NCBI RefSeq assembly: GCF_950023065.1
Contig: NC_088677.1
Location: 14,774,001-14,838,000 of the forward strand
Direction of reading: 5' to 3'
Length of the DNA stretch: 64,000 nt
DNA from: Planococcus citri
Lineage: Eukaryota > Arthropoda > Insecta > Hemiptera > Pseudococcidae
The number at the start of each line of letters is the position of its first letter. Position 1 is the first letter of the stretch. This document shows, one piece after another, positions 45,194-53,318 of the stretch. The notes beneath the pieces were generated by a model. It had not been told where the DNA came from and searched no databases. It was given only the letters and a program-made list of their open reading frames with translations. Both the position numbers and the translations under genes were made by a program.

Positions 45194-48192
45194 TCAGACC
45201 TTACCGACCCTTCTTCCTCTGATTCCAACGATTCCCCAGGATCTATATCTCTATAATCCCCTTCAGCTTCGTTGGTTGTACCGCCATCTCTAGCCCTACG
45301 ATCACGATCGCGTCTCTGATCATTATCGCCTTTGTTAGCGCCGCTCTTATTCGCATCAGTGTCACGTTTGCGCGAATCTCCTCTTTTATCGCGATTGTCT
45401 CTCGAATCTCGCGCATCTCTATCGTCACGATTGCGCGTATCTCTGGTGTCACGATTGCGCGTGTCTCTATCATCACGATTGCGCGTATCTCGGTCGCGGT
45501 TGGTATTGCGATTGTCTCGATTGTCGCGATTGTTGCGCGTATCACGAGTGTCTCGGGTGTCAGACCTATTTCTATCATCTCTTCGATCATTAGATCTATA
45601 ATTATCACGCCTGTTATTCGAATTCGTGCGCCTATCCTCGAACGTTACTCTTCCACCATTGTTGTTGTTGGTGTTTCTTTGCCAGTTGTCATTGGCTTGA
45701 TTCCTACGTCTCGTTTGGTTCTGACCCTGACTCTGGTTTTGCGCATTATCCAAAAACTCCTCGTTTTTGGTCATTTCCAGCAAGCGTCTCGCAAACAGCA
45801 CAATATCGTTGCGCTCCTCAGTTGACACTCTTACTCTCAATAACCTATCAAGTCTCGGATATATCGCGTTTATCATCTGCCACTCGTTAATTTGTACGTT
45901 CGAGACCACTCTTAACCAGCGCAACGCTGTATTAGCCATGTCCGTTGATGACGTGTTCGGAAGTGTCAATGTTCTGACATGATTTAAGGCATTCTCTTGG
46001 CGCTGCTCGTTCCACATAGTCTGCAAAAATGACTGTCTCAGGGCTGTGTACGATGTCTGCGTGCTGGTGTTTGCATTCCATGTTTGCGCCGCAGGATGTT
46101 CAACCAACTGTTTGAACATACTTATGTAAATTTCTTCAGTTGCAAACATGCTTTTCATCGCACTTTCAAATTGACGTACAAAAAGGTGCGGCTCGTACTC
46201 GTTCTCGGTCGTATACGTTACTTTCAATATTTGCAACGTGTTCAGTTTAGCCACGCTATTTCCTGCACCATAGTTGATATTATCGTTCAGAGGCTCGTAC
46301 GCGATTCTCAAGCCCAATTCAGCACACTCAGCAGCTCTAAGCAATTCAGCTTCGCTCCTCTGATTTTGCACTTGCACTTGAGGTCTCTCTTGAATGTTAT
46401 TCATGCGTCCGAGTGACGCGCCTCTGCTTGCAGGTCTATCAAATCGTACATCTTGACTTAAACCCTGAGGTGGTCTAAAAGCAGGTCCTTGCTGCCATCT
46501 TTCCGGTACGTCCTGCCACTGAAAATGGTTGTCGAATCCGAATCTACGACCATCCGGTGGCACTGGGTCACTTTGGGGTATATTTGAGCTTTCTTGAGCT
46601 TGTGAGCGTGGCCTCCCGCCTCGCGACGCCTCAGCCTGACGCTCGTTCTCAAGATCAACTACTCTTTGATTTAACATACGGATTAAACCAGCATCTCTTT
46701 GGCGAGCTTCTCTTTCGACACGTATCTCATTTGCTAATTCCGTGACCGCATCCATTGTCTGTGTTACACGTAGGCCTTCATTGTTAATTTGGTCGCCAAT
46801 TCTATTTATCAAACCAGTGTGGCAAGTACCCCACATTTCAGCCATTCGGCGCATTCTAGCGGTACTTGCTTCATCTCTTTCGGTGATATTCGCTTGAACT
46901 TCTCGGTAAATGCGTTCCAAATCGCCTCGCGTGCGAGATAGGCCACTTTCGATACATTCGGCTCTATGGTTTAAAATATCGCAATTATCACGCAAATTGG
47001 ACACCTGCGCGTCGACGTACACGTCCAAAGAGGCTTCCGGCTGCCTATTTTCAATTCGTATGAGTTGGTGCTCAACACCAAGCTCAACCGATCTAAAATC
47101 GTACCTTCGCGCGGCCACGTTCACGCTTGGACGTGGCATCGTAGCTGCGCCTGTTGTCATGTTGTTTATTTCTCTAATAAATTCCGAGCTTGGGTTTTGA
47201 GGTTGCCTAGCAGTGCCTACCGGTTGTTGAGCATTCGCACGCGGGTCTCTGACTGAATAGGGAGGAGGTGCGTTGGGGTCCCTGGGCCTGCGATCAGATG
47301 GCAAAAAACCACCAAACAACACCTCTTGAGGTCTAGCTCGAGTATTGTCCATTCTCAACTCGCTAAACCTCTGCGCCATTTGCTCTTGAGCTTCAGTTTC
47401 AATATCAACACTGACATCTTCGATCGTCACGTTGGAACGTGGTTCACTATTAGCTCTACTCGTTCGAGGGGGGAGGGGGCTGACACGTCTCGACATAGGC
47501 CTCGATCCTGCCCCCTGGCTACCGCCAGACACACGTCTTAACTCGATTTCCTCAACTGTTGTCTCAACGCGAACAGTTTCTCTAGAACTCAAGCTTCTCG
47601 GATCACTTGACGCGTTCGGTATTGCGCCACTTTGCAGATTTTGACCAGTGGCTAAGTTTTCATTACTCGGGATTCGTCTTAAAATATTCGGGTTTGCCGC
47701 AATAGCGTCTAGTTCATCCAATAATTGCTGCATAGGGTTGGCACCGCTATTCGCACTCGGCACTGGAGGTTCAGACTCGTTTTGCATACCTTGAGCAGGT
47801 TCGTTCGTGCTCAAGGCTGCCAGATTCGAAATAGCTTGCTGCATGTTTAGGCTTGCTTGCTCGCCTATTTCTACTCTGTTTTGAGCTACTTCCTCGTCGT
47901 CATTTAGCCTAGCCTGTTTCCTAGGGACCTCCGAACTCGTGTTACTGTTCTCGTTCCTGCGCCTCGGAAAGGTATCGTGAATCCTTTGAGTGCAGGCAAC
48001 CGCAGCATCTCTTGGCTGTCTTTGAGGTATCTGAGACGCCCTAGGACTACTCTGTTGACCACTAGCAGAATTGGACCCTATATTTCGCCTATAGTCTTCT
48101 AACGACTCTAAATTGTTCCCAGAACCAGAATTACTCCTGTTCAAAGAACTCGAAGAGCCGCGACCACCTCGGCTACCACGATTAGAACTCAT
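45157..48192 (-). CDS. Gag polyprotein with Arg/Asp-rich tract
   Basis: 1,011 aa, long for a Ty3/gypsy Gag. The N-terminal half is Ser/Arg/Pro/Gln-rich and probably disordered, with a predicted coiled coil at about 405-520 (ERIYREVQANITERDEAS, then ANEIRVEREARQRD). A capsid-like helical region follows at about 660-820 (PHLFVRQFESAMKSMF, YTALRQSFLQTMWNEQR). A tract of Arg-Asp, Arg-Asn and Asp-Thr dipeptides at about 851-965 takes the place of the nucleocapsid; there is no CCHC knuckle anywhere. The C-terminus is acidic. The start ATG has A at -3 (AAAATGAG), 332 nt after the LTR edge. Its end overlaps the pol frame by 37 nt. Confidence 0.9.
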   Translation of the reverse strand: MSSNRGSRGGRGSSSSLNRSNSGSGNNLESLEDYRRNIGSNSASGQQSSPRASQIPQRQPRDAAVACTQRIHDTFPRRRNENSNTSSEVPRKQARLNDDEEVAQNRVEIGEQASLNMQQAISNLAALSTNEPAQGMQNESEPPVPSANSGANPMQQLLDELDAIAANPNILRRIPSNENLATGQNLQSGAIPNASSDPRSLSSRETVRVETTVEEIELRRVSGGSQGAGSRPMSRRVSPLPPRTSRANSEPRSNVTIEDVSVDIETEAQEQMAQRFSELRMDNTRARPQEVLFGGFLPSDRRPRDPNAPPPYSVRDPRANAQQPVGTARQPQNPSSEFIREINNMTTGAATMPRPSVNVAARRYDFRSVELGVEHQLIRIENRQPEASLDVYVDAQVSNLRDNCDILNHRAECIESGLSRTRGDLERIYREVQANITERDEASTARMRRMAEMWGTCHTGLINRIGDQINNEGLRVTQTMDAVTELANEIRVEREARQRDAGLIRMLNQRVVDLENERQAEASRGGRPRSQAQESSNIPQSDPVPPDGRRFGFDNHFQWQDVPERWQQGPAFRPPQGLSQDVRFDRPASRGASLGRMNNIQERPQVQVQNQRSEAELLRAAECAELGLRIAYEPLNDNINYGAGNSVAKLNTLQILKVTYTTENEYEPHLFVRQFESAMKSMFATEEIYISMFKQLVEHPAAQTWNANTSTQTSYTALRQSFLQTMWNEQRQENALNHVRTLTLPNTSSTDMANTALRWLRVVSNVQINEWQMINAIYPRLDRLLRVRVSTEERNDIVLFARRLLEMTKNEEFLDNAQNQSQGQNQTRRRNQANDNWQRNTNNNNGGRVTFEDRRTNSNNRRDNYRSNDRRDDRNRSDTRDTRDTRNNRDNRDNRNTNRDRDTRNRDDRDTRNRDTRDTRNRDDRDARDSRDNRDKRGDSRKRDTDANKSGANKGDNDQRRDRDRRARDGGTTNEAEGDYRDIDPGESLESEEEGSVRSDTSSLNDDQTQA
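45178..45184 (-). promoter_or_regulatory. -1 ribosomal frameshift heptamer T TTA AAC
   Basis: In the gag frame the sequence reads TCT TTA AAC GAC, giving X XXY YYZ with U UUA AAC. Slipping back one base continues as CGA CGA CCA in the pol frame, which is open from here to 39,476. It lies 8 codons before the gag stop. A GGCTT/AAGCC hairpin with an 8 nt loop starts about 14 nt downstream, which is farther than usual, so a better structure may exist. Confidence 0.85.
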
Positions 48193-48260
48193 TTTAAAAC
48201 AACTCTTGTATATAAATCTAATTTATATACGAAAAATCCGGCTTAGCTTACGTCTGCTCG

Positions 48261-48303
48261 TTCCTGTTTCAGGTTCAAACGTGAACAGAAATCAAGCAGG
48301 AAA
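48261..48303 (-). other. Leader hairpin
   Basis: Nested inverted repeats on either strand: TTCCTG/CAGGAA outside, TTTC/GAAA next, and GTTCA/TGAAC at the core around AACG. It lies in the untranslated leader between the primer binding site and gag, where packaging or dimerisation signals of LTR elements usually sit. On the plus strand the same segment looks like a 43 nt exon (48,273-48,315) with CTGTTTCAG before and GTATGT after. Role inferred from position only. Confidence 0.4.
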
Positions 48304-48505
48304 AATCTTGGACAGGTATGTGATTTTTACACACAATTTTTACACTCGCGGATACGATTCAACGCGAATAACGAAATAAAAATAACGAGATTAAAAGCGA
48401 GATAAATACACATACACTAACCTGTCTGCACGCTGGTTCTTGTCCGACCGTTGGTTGAGAGTTGCACGTTTACACAGAACTACTCTTTTAACTACTCGGA
48501 AGAAG

Positions 48506-48523
48506 ACCACGCATAAGGCGCCA
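48506..48523 (-). other. Primer binding site
   Basis: In sense orientation, TGGCGCCTTATGCGTGGT begins one T after the 5' LTR. TGG complements the tRNA CCA end, and TGGCGCC is the start used by elements primed with tRNAs ending GGCGCCA, such as tRNA-Lys. The remaining 11 bases were not matched to a particular tRNA. Confidence 0.8.
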
Positions 48524-48524
48524 A

Positions 48525-49010
48525 TGTAATGGTAAATCCTACACTTACTCGTTGTTAGCCCTCAGACTACTTATACCATCTGGCTCTGAGGCCTACTAAC
48601 GACTAAGTCTCACGGTATCAAATACCTAACTCCGTTTTACCATATACCAAATACTCTCATAAATATAACAACGCAATAAATGACCAAAGTGATTTACTCT
48701 GAATATTTATTCAAGCACATGAACAAGGTTTATAGTACATGTTGCTACAATGTACAATTACTACCATTCATATAACAACGAAAGATTCTGCTTAAAGGCA
48801 TGAACGTTCTCCAAGCTAGCGTAAAAGCTCTATCTTGCTCGTTAGAAGAAGATTGGAAAACTGCGAAGCAACTCTGTAACTTACTCTCGGCCGTCAGCTT
48901 CCCTGAACCAGTCCACCAGATGGCGTTGCACCTGGTTCAGTGCAGCCTCCGACCTGGGCATCAAATTACCACTGTAGAGTGGTAACATGGAGTCCCAAGT
49001 ACCCTCTACA
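48525..49010 (-). repeat. 5' LTR
   Basis: 486 bp and, by eye, identical to 36,114-36,599. Sense termini are TGTAGAGG...CCATTACA. AATAAA (sense) lies at 48,706-48,711. A 61-codon plus-strand frame occurs in both LTRs, but it has no sign of function. Confidence 0.95.
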
Positions 49011-49014
49011 CTCT
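49011..49014. repeat. CTCT target-site duplication, right
   Basis: Partner of the CTCT at 36,110-36,113. It is followed by CCAGAGATTTTTTTTTATGAG, the continuation of the interrupted repeat unit (compare 57,513 onward). Confidence 0.85.
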
Positions 49015-49759
49015 CCAGAGATTTTTTTTTATGAGAAAAATTCGTCGTTTGCGAACACGTTAACATGAAATGCCGAGACTTGGTTTTTATCATCCTATAA
49101 TGTCGATCTCACGAATCCGTTGGTAATTGTTTTAGCGTTTCTGATTGGCCTTTTTTGTGATCACGTCGTTCATCCATAACAGGTACCTGTAGAATGCAAA
49201 GATCCGCTGGAGAGTCCAGAATGAATGGCTAGAAACTAAAACCAAACGTTCGGATCATCGAAAATAAAATATGTATCCTAATCAAATTTCACTTTTTTTC
49301 TTGACAGGTTCGTAAACGTGGAATTTTTCATGTTTACCTTAAAGAAAAATTAGCGTTTGTACGATAGCTATCTTCTGGGATTGAAGCCTTTTCGCAGGCA
49401 GTGTGCTGATTCATGATAAATATCTTAATTTAGCTGCTTACTGCATTTCTACTCGAATTGGATGCATCTCTATAATATAATTATTCTGTTGCCGTCTTCT
49501 TGTTTTATGGAAAGAAGGCACAGATCAGAAGCTTATTTTTTGAAATTTTTCGTCAACGTTTTGGCCATTGTCATCATAATTCAGGACCACTTAAAAGGTT
49601 CTACTGAGCAGCTGGAAATTTGAAAATTGCTTGGGTATTTTAGGCGAAGTTGTTGTTTCGAAAATACTTGACTTATTTCTCGAAGATACGTTTTTTTTTT
49701 TACCAGCGTATATTATCGTTAAAACATACGATTGGTTCAAAGACTATTTACTGGTTTGA

Positions 49760-50095
49760 AAAAATATACTTACCTGAATCTTCAATTCGCTATTTCTGGA
49801 TTTTTAAACAATCTCGAAAAATCAACCGGATGAGATGAAATCCTGGTTATGGAGGTTCCAGACATCGTGTTTTTTCTAAAAATTGCATTCCTGTTCAGAT
49901 CAGAGATGAACATCTGTAGATTAACTGTTGATTTCTGCTCGATCAAAGTCATATTTCGATGCCATTTTTTCGAACAGGAAACTTTAAAAAAACACAACAT
50001 TACAGGTTTATAGAATTTCTCGAATCCTTCACCAATCAATTTGCAAGGTCAAAAATAGGTTATTAAACCAAATTTCAGCAGAATGACTCAATTTA
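49760..50095. repeat. Highly conserved core block, unit 1
   Basis: About 330 bp nearly identical to 54,050-54,385 and still well kept at 58,195-58,510. On minus it contains an 85-codon frame (49,782-50,039) followed by AAGATTCAG and GTAAGTAT, a good 5' splice-site match present in all three units. Units 1 and 2 differ at two residues only, but unit 3 has a stop and a 27-30 nt deletion. This could be a conserved exon of an unknown gene or just the youngest part of the repeat. Confidence 0.4.
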
Positions 50096-50249
50096 CTTTT
50101 TGTTTTTGTTTTTTTTTTTTTAACAAAATAAGCTTGAAATGAAACATTAAATTTTTCAAAAATTGAAAAAAAATGCTTACTTTGAAAAATTGAAAAATGG
50201 AATTCTATCTTTCTATCTTAAGGCTGTTGTTTCTCTTGTGTTTTTACGA

Positions 50250-50380
50250 TTACGTGGATTACCATATTGTTTGCTAGGTGTTTCTTTGTTTCAAACAATT
50301 TTCTCCAGAGATGGCCAACGAGAGCTTTATAAAATGCTGTAATTTTTTCGTCTATGCTGGAATAGCAAATAATCCCGAGG
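50250..50380 (-). other. Conserved protein-like fragment, unit 1
   Basis: On minus, a frame reading ...SSIDEKITAFYKALVGHLW and on through RKLFETKKHLANNMV to a stop after about 45 codons. It is shared with 59,560-59,690, where most residues are the same, and in part with 54,540-54,615. The core GATTACGTGGATTACCATAT (plus strand) and the next 50 bases are unchanged in all three units although flanks have diverged. No known domain recognised; perhaps a decayed exon or transposon fragment. Confidence 0.3.
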
Positions 50381-50477
50381 AAAATTTTCGTGAACCAGTG
50401 TCTTGGTCACGGCCTCATGGTTAACAAATTTGTTGCTATTCTGTCTTTTTGTGACTATTTCTCGATGGCATCATCAT

Positions 50478-50570
50478 CTATGGCATGTCACGATATTATG
50501 CTCGTGGTATGATTGAGCTATATAAGGCTATGATGGCTCGACATGTGAAGTCCATGACTCTACCAACTGA
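50478..50570 (-). mobile_element. tRNA-like A-box repeat (SINE-like), copy 1
   Basis: Minus strand reads GGTCAGTTGGTAGAGTCATGG, close to the tRNA A box TAGCTCAGTTGGTAGAGC. The segment continues through GTCGAGCC (a weak B box) and ATATCGTGACAT. Copies occur at 52,580-52,670, 56,706-56,795 and 59,796-59,890; shorter versions lie at 51,419 and 55,559. The A-to-B spacing is shorter than in a real tRNA, so this is at most a tRNA-derived repeat. Confidence 0.35.
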
Positions 50571-52579
50571 CCATTTTTTTAAAAAAATGTATATGGAATG
50601 GAAGCAAAATTAATTAACAATATAATAATTAGAATTAAATACTTAGATAATTAAATATGAAAATAATAATAAAATCAAATAATCATTTTTATCTAATTGA
50701 GCCATATAATCCTGTAATAAAGGATTTTCATAGTGAACTACATTTTATAAATGTGGTTTTGGGGCTAGCCTGATTTTTAAAGTTGATTGAGTGGAGCCAG
50801 AAGTTTTCAAATTTTCAATTTCAGAAAAGCAGGAAGCCAACAGCAAATTTTTCAAAATTATGTAAACTTTTTTGAAAATAACTACATACGATGAAAAAAA
50901 TCTGAAATTAAGCCAAAAAGGTCCCAATCCAAGGATATACTTACATACTTTATGGGTCGTTTATAAAATGATATTGAAGACTGATTAAATGAGAATTTTG
51001 TCCAAAAATACATTTTGCTAGACTTTGAAGAATTTTTGAAACTTCAGATTTGGTCAATTTTCCATGAAAAAGTCAAAATATTGATCAAAACGAGGTATAG
51101 AAAGCTGAAATTTGATCAGTAACTTTTATAATTTTGTGCTGTTATTAATCCTCCTGTGGATTTTTGGATTTCCTAGTCTTGAAAAAACTGTCGTGAAAGT
51201 GGATCGAAATGAAATTCAGGGTTTATTAACTCGAATTAATCATCCTCAGGATCTTTTCAAGACCAAACTTTTTTTCCCTTTTTAAAACATACCTACTTAT
51301 TCATCAAAGTTGTTTTTCGTCTAGAGATGATTCTAAAGTACCTACTACGTCGCATTAGATTTTTGCCTCATAAGCCCCGATTAATCAAAGACCTGGGCAT
51401 TTTGATCCTAAGATTCTGTCGACTCGATGTACGAAGCTCGTGACTCTACCAACTAATGGACATTCTTATTGTTAGGATTAGCAACCAGTTCAGTATCAAT
51501 CTTGGAGCCAGTTGCAATCAAGAGGAGTCAACTGAAAATCCAAATTTCAGGTTTTAATCTCAATATTTACTTGCTCGTTTTGTCAAAAAAGACTCCGCGA
51601 AAAACTTTTTAAAACGTCGATCATATTTTGGAGTTGATTGTTTTCCTTATTGTAGAAACACAGTTTCAGAATTAATTTTTGACATTTTCATTTTTAAAAA
51701 TAAGCGCTATCAAAAATAAAAAAGCATGCTATTTTGCAAAAAATTTTTAAATAAAAGGCAGCTGAAATTTTGTTTGTAAAAGTTTGAGATGAGAGCACTT
51801 TTTTAAAAGAATAGTTGCAATCGCGTTCAAATCAAACTGCCGCTTCGTGCTCGAGAAAATTCGTACTATTTTAAAGATGTCGTTGTTTTTGATTTTTTTG
51901 AGAATAGGAAAATTCAAAAATTCATTAGAGACTTCAGAATTGCTTTAAACCTTCTCCAATCAGTTCAAAAGGTTGGTGTTGTAGGTACAAACCATATTTC
52001 GAGAAATGAGCCAAATTACAATTTTTCTGGGATCGCCAAAAATTGAAAAATTAAATTCACTTAGAGAAAATTTACCTGGGTTCAAGTTGGATTGGATTGT
52101 AAGTAAGCATATCTCTTTGTGTGGGAAATTTTGGATGTAGCTTGCTGAAAACCCTTTTTTTAAAAAATTAATTTCTGTATAGAAAATTCATTGATGAAGG
52201 GGCTATGAAAATCGTCAAAAATACTTATTCTCAAGTTTGTTCGAATTCAGGCTCTCAAAAATATCAGTCTACGTAGGACTCGCTAAAAGCTTGAGGGGTT
52301 ACTTGAGATAATACTTTGAAAATAATTAATCTACATTCAACTTTTATTCGGATGAGTTCGATTTGTTGATTAATGATTTCTATTTGGGATAAAAATGAGC
52401 TCAGAGTTCAAATAAAAAGTTGATTTTGAGTAATTTGCTGCAAAAGTCTTATTTTTGAGTGAAATTTGATAGGTACGCAACAAATTAACGCAGTTAAACA
52501 ACAGTATTGCATTATACAGATCATCAAAGATCTCGATTTTGATACCTGCTTCAATTGATCCTGGATATCGCGATCAAAG

Positions 52580-52670
52580 TGTCACGATATTTTGCTCATG
52601 ATATCATTTAGCCAGGGCTATGTTGGATCGACGTGCGAATCCATGACTCTACTGCTACCCACTGAGATAT
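52580..52670 (-). mobile_element. tRNA-like A-box repeat, copy 2
   Basis: Same block as 50,478-50,570 (TGTCACGATATTTTGCTCAT ... CCATGACTCTAC on plus), at a second position within the unit. Its A box is degraded by an insertion (CTACTGCTACCCACTGAG). Confidence 0.3.
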
Positions 52671-53318
52671 TAGAACGTTTTCAACGCTGGCCTGATTTGT
52701 AAAGTTGTATTGAGTGGAACCGGAAGTCTTTGAAATTTCAATTTTGAAAAAAATAAGTCCAACAGAAAGTTTTTCAAAATTATCGAAATTTTTTTGAAAA
52801 TAACTACATATGATGAAAAAATCTGAAATTAAACAAAAAAAGTGCCAATCCAAGGATACTTTGTGAATCGTCTATGAAACACTATTGAATATAAGTATGT
52901 ACGGTTGGACAGTTTCTTTCAGATTCCACTGAGGAGCAAAGATGGGAATTTTGTCTCAAAAGTACATTTACAGGACCAAATTTTAGATTGTTAATTTTAT
53001 TTATGGATTTTTAGCTAGTTTTTTGAACAGATTTGGCTTATTTTCCATTTTAAAAAAACTGGTTGAGGTAAAAAGCTGAAATTTGGTAGGTATATGTTTT
53101 ATATTTTTGAACTACCGAATCAATTGATGGAGGTTTTGAGCTGTTTTCGAGTCTCCTGGGTTTGTTTTGGATTTCCCAGGTTTCGAAAAATGATCACGAA
53201 AGGAAACCAAAATAAAATTTAGCAAATCTTTTTCAGGATCTTTTGAATAGTTCTAAGTTCATGCAATTTTCAGAAATCTTCAAGTCGATTCAAATGTTAA
53301 ATTTTCTTCAGATATTTT

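Larger units (their letters stand above)
36114..49010 (-). mobile_element. Complete Ty3/gypsy-type LTR retrotransposon, 12.9 kb
   Basis: Minus-strand element, in coding order: 5' LTR (48,525-49,010), primer binding site, leader, gag, -1 frameshift, pol (SGNH-like, PR, RT, RNase H, IN core, second RNase H, GPY/F, charged tail), 2.9 kb without sense frames, 3' LTR (36,114-36,599). LTRs are TGTA...TACA, 486 bp each, and identical as far as I can read. The target duplication is CTCT, and gag and pol are intact, so insertion is very recent and the element is probably active. Domain order PR-RT-RH-IN, RT style and GPY/F module indicate Ty3/gypsy (Metaviridae); the YVDD box is less usual there, where F/YLDD or FADD is common. 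No env was found. Confidence 0.95.
49015..53318. repeat. Array-2 unit 1 (about 4.3 kb)
   Basis: Landmarks: TTCGTCGTTTGCGAAC (49,041), TACTTACCTGAATCTTCAATTC (49,767), TTACGTGGATTACCATATTG (50,255), GGGGCTAGCCTGATTTTTAAAG (50,761), AACTGTCGTGAAAGTGGA (51,187), ATCAAGAGGAGTCAACTG (51,518), CGGATGAGTTCGATTTGTTGATT (52,349), CTTCAAGTCGATTCAAATGTT (53,279). The same order is kept in the next unit. No frame is kept intact in all units, so I call no gene. Confidence 0.85.

Noticed and set aside
39476..48192. Numerous plus-strand frames of 60 to 140 codons opposite gag and pol
   Set aside because: Shadows of long coding frames on the other strand; no independent signals.
48420..48424. Sense splice donor CAG/GTTAGT in the leader
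   Set aside because: A sense intron would be lost on reverse transcription, and I see no convincing acceptor before gag.
49782..50039. 85-codon minus frame, repeated at 54,073-54,330, as a real gene
   Set aside because: The flanks are just as similar, and the third copy is broken, so conservation does not show selection on protein.
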